This document shows, piece after piece, positions 43,101 through 50,372 of a DNA stretch of 64,000 nt; position 1 is the first letter of the stretch, and the number at the start of each line of letters is the position of its first letter. A program made the translations under genes and the position numbers. The stretch is from assembly GCF_016862795.1 (NCBI RefSeq), contig NZ_BONQ01000014.1, positions 62,001-126,000 of the forward strand, written 5' to 3'. Source of the stretch: Dactylosporangium siamense (GTDB lineage Bacteria; Actinomycetota; Actinomycetes; Mycobacteriales; Micromonosporaceae). Below the pieces are notes generated by a model. That model saw only the letters and a program-made list of their open reading frames with translations, did no database searches and was not told the origin of the DNA.

Positions 43101-44618
43101 GTTGGCGACGCTCTCCGGGTCGCTGCCGACACTGATCATCGGCCCGCCCCCACCACCGGCCGGCCGCAGGTGCGGCAGCCAGCGGACCCAGCTCCAGCCG
43201 TCACTGCGCTGCGGCTCGGTGAGCACCACGACCCGCAGGTCCCGGGGGCTGTGCAGCACGGCGCTCTGCGCGACGAACCACCGCGCCAGGGCCTGCACCG
43301 GCGCGACCGGCCCGGCGACCCCGACGACGCCGTACTCGGCGAGCTCGAGGCCGACCGGCACGTCGCGGATGTTCCAGCGCACCGTTCGGTGGTTCTCGTC
43401 GCGGCCCGGGTCGTCGATCTCCTTCACCGACGGCAGGTCCGCGGTGCCGAGCCGCACCAGCAGATGGTCGGGGTCCCGCCGGCGCCGCTCCCACAGCCGC
43501 ACGCCGGGCCCGGTCGCGACGAGGCCGAGGGTCGCCGGGTCGGGGCCGGTCACGCACCGCACGTGCCGTTCCTGCCGGACCGCTTCGTGGATCTCCCGTT
43601 GCAGGGAGTCCATCCGCAGCCGATACCGCCGCCACTGGTCCTCGTGCTGCTTGCGGTTGCCGCGCCGCCCCACCATCCAGTTGGTGATCGCCATGACCGG
43701 GGTGAACAGGATGAAGACCAGGTAGAAGTACGACCGGAACACCCCGACGAGGACGAGTCCGAGCACGATGGGGGCGATGAGCATCAGCAGCGGAAACGGT
43801 TGCCGCGGCGGGCGGGTCGGCGGGTTCGGCAGCCGCACCCGCTCGGCGTCCAGGTGCGGCGCGATCCGCGGCGGCCGGTTGTAGTCCAGCGCGATCCCGT
43901 CGGCAGCCTCGGTGATCGCCGCGTCCGCGACCACGGGCGCCACGAGCCGCAGCAGCACCGGCCCGACGGCCAGGTCCGTGCCGGCCTCCCAGCGACTGCC
44001 GTGCTGGTCGTCCTGCTGCGCGTCCGGTACGGCCGGCCGCTCCCCTCCCTCGAGCGTCATCCCGGTGTCCGGGTCGAACGCGTACGGCGGCTCCACGACA
44101 GCGGGCCGGACCTCGCCGTCTTCGCCGCCGGACTCCCGGTGCCAGGTCACGGTGCCCCGGGTCGACACGGTCACCCAGAGTCCGTGGGCCGGCGCGTCGG
44201 GGCCGGCGACGCGGATCGCGCAGTGCCCGGCGGTGCCGACCTCCCAGCTGCCCGCGGTCAGCAGCCAGCTCCGCCCGGCGGCCGGGCCGGACACGACGTG
44301 GACCTCGGCGAGGACGGGCCCGGCGTCGGGTGACGGGACCCGGACCTGATCCCGGTGCCGGACGGGCCGGCCGAGGCCGAGGACGGTCCCGGATCTGATG
44401 CCGGAGCCGTGCACGGCGGCGGTGAGCGGCACCTCGGCACCGCCGAGGAAGATCTTCCTCGCCGGACCGGCACCGGCGAGGAACCTGCCGGGCCCGTCGT
44501 CGGCGGGCCGGTCGAGCGCGGCGCTGAGCTCGGCGACGGTGCACCCACCGGGCAGGTCGACGAGGTGGTCCCGGCGGGTCCCGTCGATCCCGTCGACGGT
44601 GCTGAGGGTGAGGTTCAC
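40101..44618 (-). CDS. eccC: EccC-type FtsK/SpoIIIE ATPase of a type VII secretion system
   Basis: This 1505-aa protein starts at GTG 44618, overlapping the previous stop (GTGA). The N-terminal about 190 residues look like a ubiquitin/FHA-type region (LDRPADDGPGRFLAG, VHVVSGPAAGRSWLLTAGSWEVGTAG). Two membrane helices follow near 270-320 (LLMLIAPIVLGLVLVGVF, YLVFILFTPVMAITNWMVG), then three FtsK-like ATPase domains. Domain 1 has canonical Walker A GTTGSGKSELLQ near residue 690 and Walker B LLLVIDEF. Domains 2 (GAPRSGRTQV) and 3 (GPPGTGRSNV) carry Arg for the catalytic Lys. It is the substrate-recruiting motor of ESX export and has EccCa and EccCb fused in one chain. It ends in UAG. Confidence 0.94.
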   Translation of the reverse strand: MNLTLSTVDGIDGTRRDHLVDLPGGCTVAELSAALDRPADDGPGRFLAGAGPARKIFLGGAEVPLTAAVHGSGIRSGTVLGLGRPVRHRDQVRVPSPDAGPVLAEVHVVSGPAAGRSWLLTAGSWEVGTAGHCAIRVAGPDAPAHGLWVTVSTRGTVTWHRESGGEDGEVRPAVVEPPYAFDPDTGMTLEGGERPAVPDAQQDDQHGSRWEAGTDLAVGPVLLRLVAPVVADAAITEAADGIALDYNRPPRIAPHLDAERVRLPNPPTRPPRQPFPLLMLIAPIVLGLVLVGVFRSYFYLVFILFTPVMAITNWMVGRRGNRKQHEDQWRRYRLRMDSLQREIHEAVRQERHVRCVTGPDPATLGLVATGPGVRLWERRRRDPDHLLVRLGTADLPSVKEIDDPGRDENHRTVRWNIRDVPVGLELAEYGVVGVAGPVAPVQALARWFVAQSAVLHSPRDLRVVVLTEPQRSDGWSWVRWLPHLRPAGGGGGPMISVGSDPESVANRVAELVAQLQARQRALGSSLGKAMFTDPDVLVILDGARQLRDVPGVVQLLTAGPRVRLFSICLDEQERLLPEECTAVVVAAATTVTLRRTGNADLTGVRADLVDVDWCERLARALAPLRDVSPEHDAGLPREVRLLDLLDLEPPDPAELLRRWERRPASTTFMLGRSYDGPLALDLVRDGPHGLVAGTTGSGKSELLQAFVASLAAANRPDELTFVLVDYKGGSAFRECAELPHTLGMVTDLDAHLVQRAMESLGAELRRRERILADAECKDLPAYRAKRAVDPALPRLPRLLLVIDEFATLVREVPDFVPGLIGIAQRGRSLGIHLILATQRPAGAVTPDIKANTNLRIALRVTDTVESQDIIDTGEAVNISPGNPGRALVRAGHRTAVPFQAAWVGAGRHPDGAAPVAAAPLRTAELSWQRLGRPVDLPAPDLDPHAPAAIVPTDLQAFVAAVVAAAGGLADLVAQPSPWLPALQDRALLAELAVRREGAVHESVPPLIPYALEDVPQLQQRRVATVDLGTFGHLYVIGAPRSGRTQVLRSIAGAAAQRVRVRDVHLYGIDAAGGGLTALEALPHCGGVVSRHDMERLERLLRRLGRELTERQERCAALSCAGLVELRRRVPAAERPPHILLFIDGWDALAPVLDEHDQGRLLGDVTRIVREGAAAGIHVIATSERALLGGRLAAHNDHKLLLRQADRNDYQLVGILPSKVPATIPAGRGWHVLSRTETQVALLDPDDSGQAQAAALRRIGAAATSSAVEDRPFTVAGLPASVAFTDAYEQVPAALRRPMWGLLGVGGDDGTAVGVDLATTSAFYVGGPPGTGRSNVLATLAVSLLAGGTGLIVFTPRESPLRALARHAQVRLFTDPDPGNDAVQAALAELRAPAVILVDDADLLTTPAADKVLRAVATSGRDHGQCVVYAGAADALSIGLGAWLTAARRARRGLLLAPRSVTEGDAIGARLTSSQVRGAAPVGRAYTSGPAGTALAVQVPLTVLRD

Positions 44619-45931
44619 GGCAACTCGCCTCTCGTGGCCGCCCGGGCGCCTCCCACGAGGCTGGCGGAAACCCCGAGCGCGGTGGGCCCGGGCTCGTCGA
44701 ACTCGTCCTCGCCGGACCCGCCCGCCGGCGGTTCGCCGGCGTCGGCGACCCGCGGCGACACCGGAGGCCGGGCCGGGCCGGCCGCCGTCGCCGCGGCCAG
44801 TGCCGCCGCAGCCGGTGCCGCCACGGGCGGCGCGGTCGCAGCCGGTACCGCCGCGGGCGGCGCGGTCGCGGGCGGGGCGGTCGCGGGCAGGGCGGGCACG
44901 GGCGGGGCGGGCACGGGCAGGGCGGGCACGGGCGGTGCGGTCGAGGTCCGGGGCGGCGGCGCGGTGGGAGCGGTCCGCTGGGGTGGGAGGTTGTCGAGCA
45001 GCGCGACGAAGGCGTCCTCGTCGAGGGCCGGGCCGGGGGCCGGCCGGCGAGGTGCCGGCGGGATGGTGCCCAAGGCGCGGGCGACCGACCTCGGCAGCGG
45101 CGTGACGTCCAGGACGAGGGGGGTGCCGAGCGGGCGCACGAGACCCGCGCGGTCCGCGACGAGGAGCCTGGCGTGGCCGCGGGCGCCGCCGAGCCGGACG
45201 GTGCGGATGTCCGGGCGGATGGTGTCCGGGACACCGGCGGAGATCAGGAACTCGGTCGCGGTGGTCGTGGTCGCGCCCTCGAAGCGGGGATGGACGCCCG
45301 GGCCGATGGTGACGGTGCCGTCCGGCTGGCGGACCTCCAGCTGGGCCGCGACGGACTGGACGAGAGCGAGGGCGGTGCGTTCGTCACCGGTCGTGGCGTG
45401 GGTGGCGGGGCCGGCGGCCAGGTCGAGGAAGACGGCACCGCCGCGCAGGTCCTCCACGCCGGCCGCGACCAGCACCGGGCCGGCGCCGCCGGGCGCGGCC
45501 GGGTCGATCGGTGTCCACCAGAGCGACGGGTCGTCCTCGTCGGCCGTCCAGGCCGGGTCGTCCGGCGCGGCGCTGGGCGCGCCGGTCAGGTACACGCCGA
45601 CCGAACCGCCCGAGACGATCGCCGCGTACGGCTGCCGGCCGGGTGCCGGGACGTCGCACAACGCGGTCTCGACCGCTGACCAGGTCTGCGGGTCGGCGAG
45701 CAGGCGGCGGAGCAGCTGGAGCCGCCGCCGGTAGCGCCACCACCGGCGCACCGGACGCACGAACGCCGCCGCGGTCTGCCGCACCTCGCGCGCGAGGCGG
45801 CGCCGCACGACCCGCCAGCCGCCGGCCCGGCGCACGGAGCGTTGCAGCAGGACCAGCGCCAGGATGAGCAGGCCGAGCCCGCCGAGCAGGGCGCTGATCG
45901 GGCCGCGCTGCGCGGAGAGGAACGACGTCAT
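44615..45931 (-). CDS. membrane protein of the type VII locus, Pro/Ala-rich C-terminus
   Basis: This 438-aa protein starts at ATG 45931, overlapping the sigma-factor stop (ATGA). There is one N-terminal membrane helix (GPISALLGGLGLLILALVLLQRS), a strongly basic juxtamembrane stretch with helices, and a mixed alpha/beta domain around 85-285 (PYAAIVSGGSVGVYLTG, GVHPRFEGATTTTATEF). A low-complexity Pro/Ala tail follows (PPVPALPVPAPPVPALPATA). It could be an EccE-like component or an anti-sigma-type partner of the sigma factor, but I cannot confirm either. Coupling on both sides places it between sigma factor and eccC. Confidence 0.72.
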   Translation of the reverse strand: MTSFLSAQRGPISALLGGLGLLILALVLLQRSVRRAGGWRVVRRRLAREVRQTAAAFVRPVRRWWRYRRRLQLLRRLLADPQTWSAVETALCDVPAPGRQPYAAIVSGGSVGVYLTGAPSAAPDDPAWTADEDDPSLWWTPIDPAAPGGAGPVLVAAGVEDLRGGAVFLDLAAGPATHATTGDERTALALVQSVAAQLEVRQPDGTVTIGPGVHPRFEGATTTTATEFLISAGVPDTIRPDIRTVRLGGARGHARLLVADRAGLVRPLGTPLVLDVTPLPRSVARALGTIPPAPRRPAPGPALDEDAFVALLDNLPPQRTAPTAPPPRTSTAPPVPALPVPAPPVPALPATAPPATAPPAAVPAATAPPVAAPAAAALAAATAAGPARPPVSPRVADAGEPPAGGSGEDEFDEPGPTALGVSASLVGGARAATRGELP

Positions 45932-46476
45932 GCGGCCTCTCCAAGGGCGACACGCATGGCCCGCAGGGCATGGTGGGTGCGCGACTTCACGGTGCCGCGG
46001 GGGATGCCGAGGGCGTGGGCGGTGTCGTCGCCGCCGCGCCCGAGCAGGTGGACGTGCACCAGGATCTCCCGGTGCTGGGCCGGCAGCTGCCGCAGACCGT
46101 GGAGCAGGAGGTGCCGATCGGCGACGGTCTCGGCCAGGTCGCTGCGGTCGGCGCGCTCGGGGAACAGGTCGGCGGCGATGCCGATCGGCACGCTGCGATC
46201 CTTGCGCCAGGCGTCGACGACGAGATTCCGCGCGATCCGGAACAGCCATTGCCGGATCGGGCGTTGGGCCCAGTCGAGCTGGTCGGCGTGCTGCCACGCG
46301 CGCAGCAGGGTCTCCTGGACGATGTCCTCGGCCTGGTGCAGGTCGGGGGCGACGAGCCTGGTCACGTAGCGGTGCAGGGCGGCGCGCTGGTCACCGAGGT
46401 CGCGGGCGGCGTCGGCAGAACTCACGTTGGGCGCAGCCTTCCGGTGCATCGTGCTGAACGCCCGGTCGTCGTGCAT
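45928..46476 (-). CDS. ECF RNA polymerase sigma factor
   Basis: This 182-aa protein has region 2 (LHRYVTRLVAPDLHQAEDIVQETLLRAWQHADQLD, IRQWLFRIARNLVVDAWRKD) and region 4 (LRQLPAQHREILVHVHLLGRGGDDTAHALGIPRGTVKSRTHHALRAMR). The SigE/SigL-like layout lacks region 3 and has no C-terminal extension. It heads the operon sigma - membrane protein - eccC, so it probably controls type VII secretion genes. The following membrane protein is the positional candidate for an anti-sigma factor. Confidence 0.93.
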   Translation of the reverse strand: MHDDRAFSTMHRKAAPNVSSADAARDLGDQRAALHRYVTRLVAPDLHQAEDIVQETLLRAWQHADQLDWAQRPIRQWLFRIARNLVVDAWRKDRSVPIGIAADLFPERADRSDLAETVADRHLLLHGLRQLPAQHREILVHVHLLGRGGDDTAHALGIPRGTVKSRTHHALRAMRVALGEAA

Positions 46477-46700
46477 TGGGCGCTTCCGCGCCCACCCTGG
46501 CAGCGCCGGATTGCCTGCGGATAGCGGAAGGTGAACACAGCGTGTCCGTTCATCGACTGGTACCGATCAGCTCCGGGCGGGCGGGTGGCGCGGCGGCGGG
46601 CTGTCCGATCAAGGACGCGGGCGCGAGGGGCGGTAAACCGGGGCGGCGACTGGGGCGTCTGCGACGTGTCATCGATCGCCACCCCTGAAAGGCCATCACC

Positions 46701-47606
46701 ATGCGGATGAACCCGCTCCGAATCCTGTCCGTCGCCGCCGTCCTCCTGCCGGTGCTCCTCGTGACCGGCACCGCGTCGGCGGCGGGTGACCTGCCCGCCC
46801 CGACGAGCGTCACCCCCGTCACCGGCACCGCGACGGTCCCGCCCTGGGACCCGAACCCGCCGACCCTGGTGGGGCTGCGGACCGGCCGCCACGACGCCTA
46901 CGACCGGACGGTCTTCGACTTCACCGGCGGCACCCCCGGCTACCGCGTCGAATACGCCCCGCTCGTCGCCGAGGGCTCCGGCCAGCGGATCCCGCTCGCC
47001 GGCGCGGCCACCCTGCGGGTCGTGTTCGACGGCGCGTACCCCGCCGTCGACCTCACCCGGGTCTACGACCCCCGGCTGCCGACCCTGCTGCAGATCAGGT
47101 CCGGCGGTGCGTCCGAGGGGCACATCACCTTCGGGCTCGGCGTCGCGGACCGGGTCGGGTTCCGGGTGCTGCGCCTGACCGACCCGCCGCGGCTCGCCGT
47201 CGACGTGGCGCACCAGCCGACCCAGCCGTTCACCACCGAACGGTTCAGCGGCGGCGCCGGGACCGCCGCGCAGGTCCAGATCACCGGCGTCCGGTCGGCC
47301 ACCCACCCCGGCTACGACCGGGTCGTGTTCGACCTGGCCACCGCGACCACCCCGCTGGTCACGGTCGCCTACACCGGGCCGAACCCGTCGACGGTCTTCG
47401 TCGGGTTCACCGCCGCCACCACCCAGCGCGGGGTGGTCGGCGGCCCGAACCCGGCCCCGGTCGGACTCGGGCAGGCGAAATCGGTGTCGTTCAACGTCTA
47501 CGACAACGGGACGGTGTCGGCGTTCATCACCACCGGCCACCGCACCGGCTACCGGGTGCTGCTGTTGTCGAACCCGACCAGGGTCGTCGTCGACATTGCC
47601 CACTGA
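46701..47606 (+). CDS. secreted protein with two AMIN-like domains
   Basis: This 301-aa protein has signal peptide MRMNPLRILSVAAVLLPVLLVTGTASAAG. Two homologous modules follow: LVGLRTGRHDAYDRTVFDFTGG...GYRVEYAP and ITGVRSATHPGYDRVVFDLATA...LVTVAYTG, each a beta-rich AMIN-like unit. Such domains bind cell-wall components in secreted actinomycete proteins. Start at ATG 46701 with AAAGG 10 nt upstream. The 224-bp gap to the sigma-factor gene shows no other gene and must hold both divergent promoters. Confidence 0.85.
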   Translation: MRMNPLRILSVAAVLLPVLLVTGTASAAGDLPAPTSVTPVTGTATVPPWDPNPPTLVGLRTGRHDAYDRTVFDFTGGTPGYRVEYAPLVAEGSGQRIPLAGAATLRVVFDGAYPAVDLTRVYDPRLPTLLQIRSGGASEGHITFGLGVADRVGFRVLRLTDPPRLAVDVAHQPTQPFTTERFSGGAGTAAQVQITGVRSATHPGYDRVVFDLATATTPLVTVAYTGPNPSTVFVGFTAATTQRGVVGGPNPAPVGLGQAKSVSFNVYDNGTVSAFITTGHRTGYRVLLLSNPTRVVVDIAH

Positions 47607-47618
47607 ACGTCCACTGTG

Positions 47619-47668
47619 GACCGGCGGATCACCCGTCCGCCGGTCCGCGGCGGATCACCCGTCCGCCG
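47619..47668. terminator. duplicated terminator hairpins between convergent genes
   Basis: A 26-bp unit beginning GGCGGATCACCCGTCC is present as an exact tandem duplication at 47624-47649 and 47650-47675. Each copy folds as GGCGGA-loop-TCCGCC. The first extends to an 11-bp stem (GGACCGGCGGA with TCCGCCGGTCC). The second copy overlaps the stop codon of the AraC gene (47655-47657). Together they likely terminate both the AMIN-like and AraC transcripts. Confidence 0.8.
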
Positions 47669-48596
47669 GTCCGCGGCGGTATCGGCCCGGCGCGGTGCCG
47701 TGCCGGCGTTTGAACGCGGCGGCGAAGGCGAACTCGGACGAGTAGCCGACCTTGGCCGCGATGACACCGAGCGGCGCGTCGGACTCCTGCAGCAGTCGGG
47801 CCGCGGTGGTCATCCGCCACCAGGTCAGGTAGGTCAGTGGCGGCTGGCCGAGCAGGGTGGTGAAGCGGCGCGCGAACGGCGCCCGGGACAGCCCGGCCTC
47901 CGCGGCGAGGGCCGCGACGGTCCACGGCCGCGCCGGATCCCGGTGCATGGCCTGCAACGCCGCGGTGGTGGCCGGGTCGTTGAGCGCGGCGGCCCAGCCG
48001 GTCGTGGTCGCGAGGGCGGGCGGCCGCTCCAGCCACGCCCGCAGGATGTGCAGCAGCAGCGTGTCGAGCAGCGCGGGCACGATGGCGTCCGTGCCGAGCC
48101 CGGGCCGCTCCAGCTCGGCGGCGAGCAGGTCGACGGTGGCTCGCAGCGAAGGGTGCCGGCCGAGGTGCGCGGGGAGGTGGATGAGCTCGGGCAGGTCGCG
48201 CACCAGCGGATGGACCCGGGCCGGGTCGACCTCGTAGGCCCCGCAGAGCGTCACGGTGACCGGTGCGCCGGTGGGGACGCCGACGGTGTCGGTGGCGTAG
48301 CGCTGGAGCAGCTGCGGGTCGTTCGGGTCGCACGCGGGGGTGGTCGGCCGGGTCGACGGGCTGCCGGCCAGGGTGTGCCCGTCTCCGTGGGGCCGGAACA
48401 CCACGTCGCCGGCCCCGAGGGGCACCGGGTCGGCGCCGGGCAGGACGAGCCAGCACGGCCCCTGCAGGATCACGTGGAAGCCGGCGGCGCCGGGCACGGC
48501 CGCGAACTGCTGCGCCCACGGCGCGTGCCAGGCCACCCGCGCCGAGCGGGGCCGGCCGGTCCGCATCACCGTGATCACGTCACTGAGCACGTCCAT
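47655..48596 (-). CDS. AraC-family regulator with cupin domain
   Basis: This 313-aa protein starts at ATG 48596 (MDVLSDVITVMRTGRPRSARVAWHAPW). The N-terminal AraC-binding cupin (FHVILQGPCWLVLPGADPVPLGAGDVVFRPHGDGHTL) spans about 20-190. The C-terminal pair of HTH motifs is WTVAALAAEAGLSRAPFARRFTTLLGQPP and LGVIAAKVGYSSEFAFAAAFKRRHG. It is divergent from the quinone oxidoreductase at 48689, a very common pairing in actinomycetes, and likely regulates it. The last codons and stop lie inside a 26-bp tandem duplication. Confidence 0.92.
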   Translation of the reverse strand: MDVLSDVITVMRTGRPRSARVAWHAPWAQQFAAVPGAAGFHVILQGPCWLVLPGADPVPLGAGDVVFRPHGDGHTLAGSPSTRPTTPACDPNDPQLLQRYATDTVGVPTGAPVTVTLCGAYEVDPARVHPLVRDLPELIHLPAHLGRHPSLRATVDLLAAELERPGLGTDAIVPALLDTLLLHILRAWLERPPALATTTGWAAALNDPATTAALQAMHRDPARPWTVAALAAEAGLSRAPFARRFTTLLGQPPLTYLTWWRMTTAARLLQESDAPLGVIAAKVGYSSEFAFAAAFKRRHGTAPGRYRRGPADG

Positions 48597-48688
48597 GCCC
48601 GCCACAGTATCGCCAGCGAGACGATCAGGTATGAACGAGGGACTGTGACGCATGGTTCGTCTCCCAGCATCGCCGTAGGTTCGAAACC

Positions 48689-49579
48689 ATGAGAGCCATG
48701 CGAATCCACCGGTACGGCGACGCGACCGAGATCCGGGCCGACGACATCCCACTGCCGGTGCCCGGTCCGGGTGAGGTGCTGATCCGGGTCGCCGCGACCT
48801 CGTTCAACCCGTCCGACGTCGGGCTGCGCCGCGGGCTGCTGCGCGAGATCCTCCCGATGGAGCTGCCGCTCACGCTCGGCGGCGACGTCGCCGGCACGGT
48901 CGTCGAGGCCGGCAGCGGCGTATCCGGCCACACCTCCGGCGACCAGGTCATCGGCCGGGTCCACGGGGCCACGGCCGACTACGTCACCGCCGACGCCGCC
49001 ACGCTCGTCGCCGCGCCGCGCACCATCCCGCTCGCGCACGCCGCCGCCATCCCGGTCGCGGGCCTCACCGCCTGGCAGGCGGTGTTCGAGCACGCGGACG
49101 TCCGGCCCGGGCAGCGGGTGCTGGTCAACGGCGCCGGTGGCGGCGTCGGCGGGTTCGCCGTCCAGCTCGCCCGGCACGCCGGGGCGCAAGTGATCGCCAC
49201 CGCCAGCGCCCGCAGCGCCGACCTGGTCCGCCGGCAGGGTGCCGACGAGGTCGTCGACTACACGGCGACCACCCTCCACGAGGCGCTCGACGGACCCGTC
49301 GACGCGATCCTGCACCTCGTCCCGACCAGCGCCGCGGCGGCCGGGTCGCTGCTGCCGCTGCTCGCCGAGGGTGGCGTCTTCGTGTCGGCCACCGTCCCGA
49401 TCGGGGTGCACTTCGTGGCCCGCAACGACACCCGCCACCTCGCCGCCCTGGTCGAGCTGATCGACGCCGGCACGGTCCGGGTCGACGTCGCCGGGTCCCA
49501 CCCCCTCACCGACCTGGCCCTGGTGCACCGGGAGGCAGAGGCGGGCCGGACCCGCGGGAAGATCATCCTCACGGCCTGA
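48689..49579 (+). CDS. NADPH:quinone oxidoreductase, zinc-independent MDR family
   Basis: This 296-aa protein (MRAMRIHRYGDATEIRADDIPLP) has the GroES-like N-domain (ATSFNPSDVGLRRG, TLGGDVAGTVVEAGSGV) and Rossmann domain with VLVNGAGGGVGGFAVQLARHAGAQVIATASA. It lacks the catalytic-zinc His/Cys set, placing it with quinone reductase (QorA-like) or enoyl reductase types. It reduces quinones or enones with NADPH. Its 3' end overlaps the opposing esterase gene by 11 bp. Confidence 0.93.
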   Translation: MRAMRIHRYGDATEIRADDIPLPVPGPGEVLIRVAATSFNPSDVGLRRGLLREILPMELPLTLGGDVAGTVVEAGSGVSGHTSGDQVIGRVHGATADYVTADAATLVAAPRTIPLAHAAAIPVAGLTAWQAVFEHADVRPGQRVLVNGAGGGVGGFAVQLARHAGAQVIATASARSADLVRRQGADEVVDYTATTLHEALDGPVDAILHLVPTSAAAAGSLLPLLAEGGVFVSATVPIGVHFVARNDTRHLAALVELIDAGTVRVDVAGSHPLTDLALVHREAEAGRTRGKIILTA

Positions 49580-50348
49580 CGGACGGCAGGGGCAGCCAGG
49601 CGAGGACGTCACGGATCTTGTCGTCCCAGTGCGACCAGTCGTGGGTGCCGGCGCTGAACTGCGACGTCAGCGGGATGTCGCGCTCGGCGCAGGCGTCGCG
49701 GAAGCGGACGTTGCCCGCATACAGCGGGTCCTCGGTGCCGCACCACTGGAACAGCGGCGGTGGGTCGGTGACCTGGTCCAGCAGGGCGAGGAGGTCGTTG
49801 TCGCCGCCGTCGAAGGGGTCGTCGCCGAAGACGCGCCGCCACATCAAGGGATCGACCTCGGAGGTCATGGTGCGCATCCGGTCGCCGAGGTCGAGGACGC
49901 CGGACAGGCTCGCGGCCGCGCCGAACCGCGACGGGTGGCGCAGGGCGAGCTTGAACGCGCCGTAGCCGCCCATCGACAGGCCGGCCACGTAGGTCTCCGC
50001 CGGGTCGCTGGACAGCCGGAAGAAGCTGCGGGCGATCGCCGGCAGTTCCTCGGCGACGAAGGTCCAGTACGGGCGGCCCCACACCTCGTCGGCGTAGAAG
50101 CTGCGGTGGACCTGCGGCATGACCACGGCGATGCCGAGGTCGGCGACGTAGCGCTCGATCGACGTGCGCCGGGTCCAGACGGTGTCGTCGTCGCTGAGGC
50201 CGTGCAGCAGGAACAGGGTCGGCAGGTCACCGTCGCGGCCGCTGCCGGACATGCCGATCTGCCCGGTGGTGCGCTGGGGCAGCACGACGGTCATCGAGGT
50301 GCTGAAGCCGAGGACGTCGGAGAAGAAATCACAGCGAACGAGTGCCAT
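49569..50348 (-). CDS. alpha/beta-hydrolase, esterase D / S-formylglutathione-hydrolase-like family
   Basis: This 259-aa protein starts at ATG 50348 (MALVRCDFFSDVLGFSTSMTVVLPQ). The nucleophile elbow is VAGLSMGGYGAFKLAL, the catalytic Asp region lies around LFQWCGTEDPLYAGN, and the His is in FSAGTHDWSHWDDKI. This matches the FrmB/EstA-type tributyrin esterase group. It acts on short acyl esters or formyl-thiol adducts; no formaldehyde pathway neighbours are seen. It is divergent from the MFS gene with only 24 bp between. Confidence 0.9.
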   Translation of the reverse strand: MALVRCDFFSDVLGFSTSMTVVLPQRTTGQIGMSGSGRDGDLPTLFLLHGLSDDDTVWTRRTSIERYVADLGIAVVMPQVHRSFYADEVWGRPYWTFVAEELPAIARSFFRLSSDPAETYVAGLSMGGYGAFKLALRHPSRFGAAASLSGVLDLGDRMRTMTSEVDPLMWRRVFGDDPFDGGDNDLLALLDQVTDPPPLFQWCGTEDPLYAGNVRFRDACAERDIPLTSQFSAGTHDWSHWDDKIRDVLAWLPLPSVRP

Positions 50349-50372
50349 CCACCAACCTAAACACGCCTTAAA

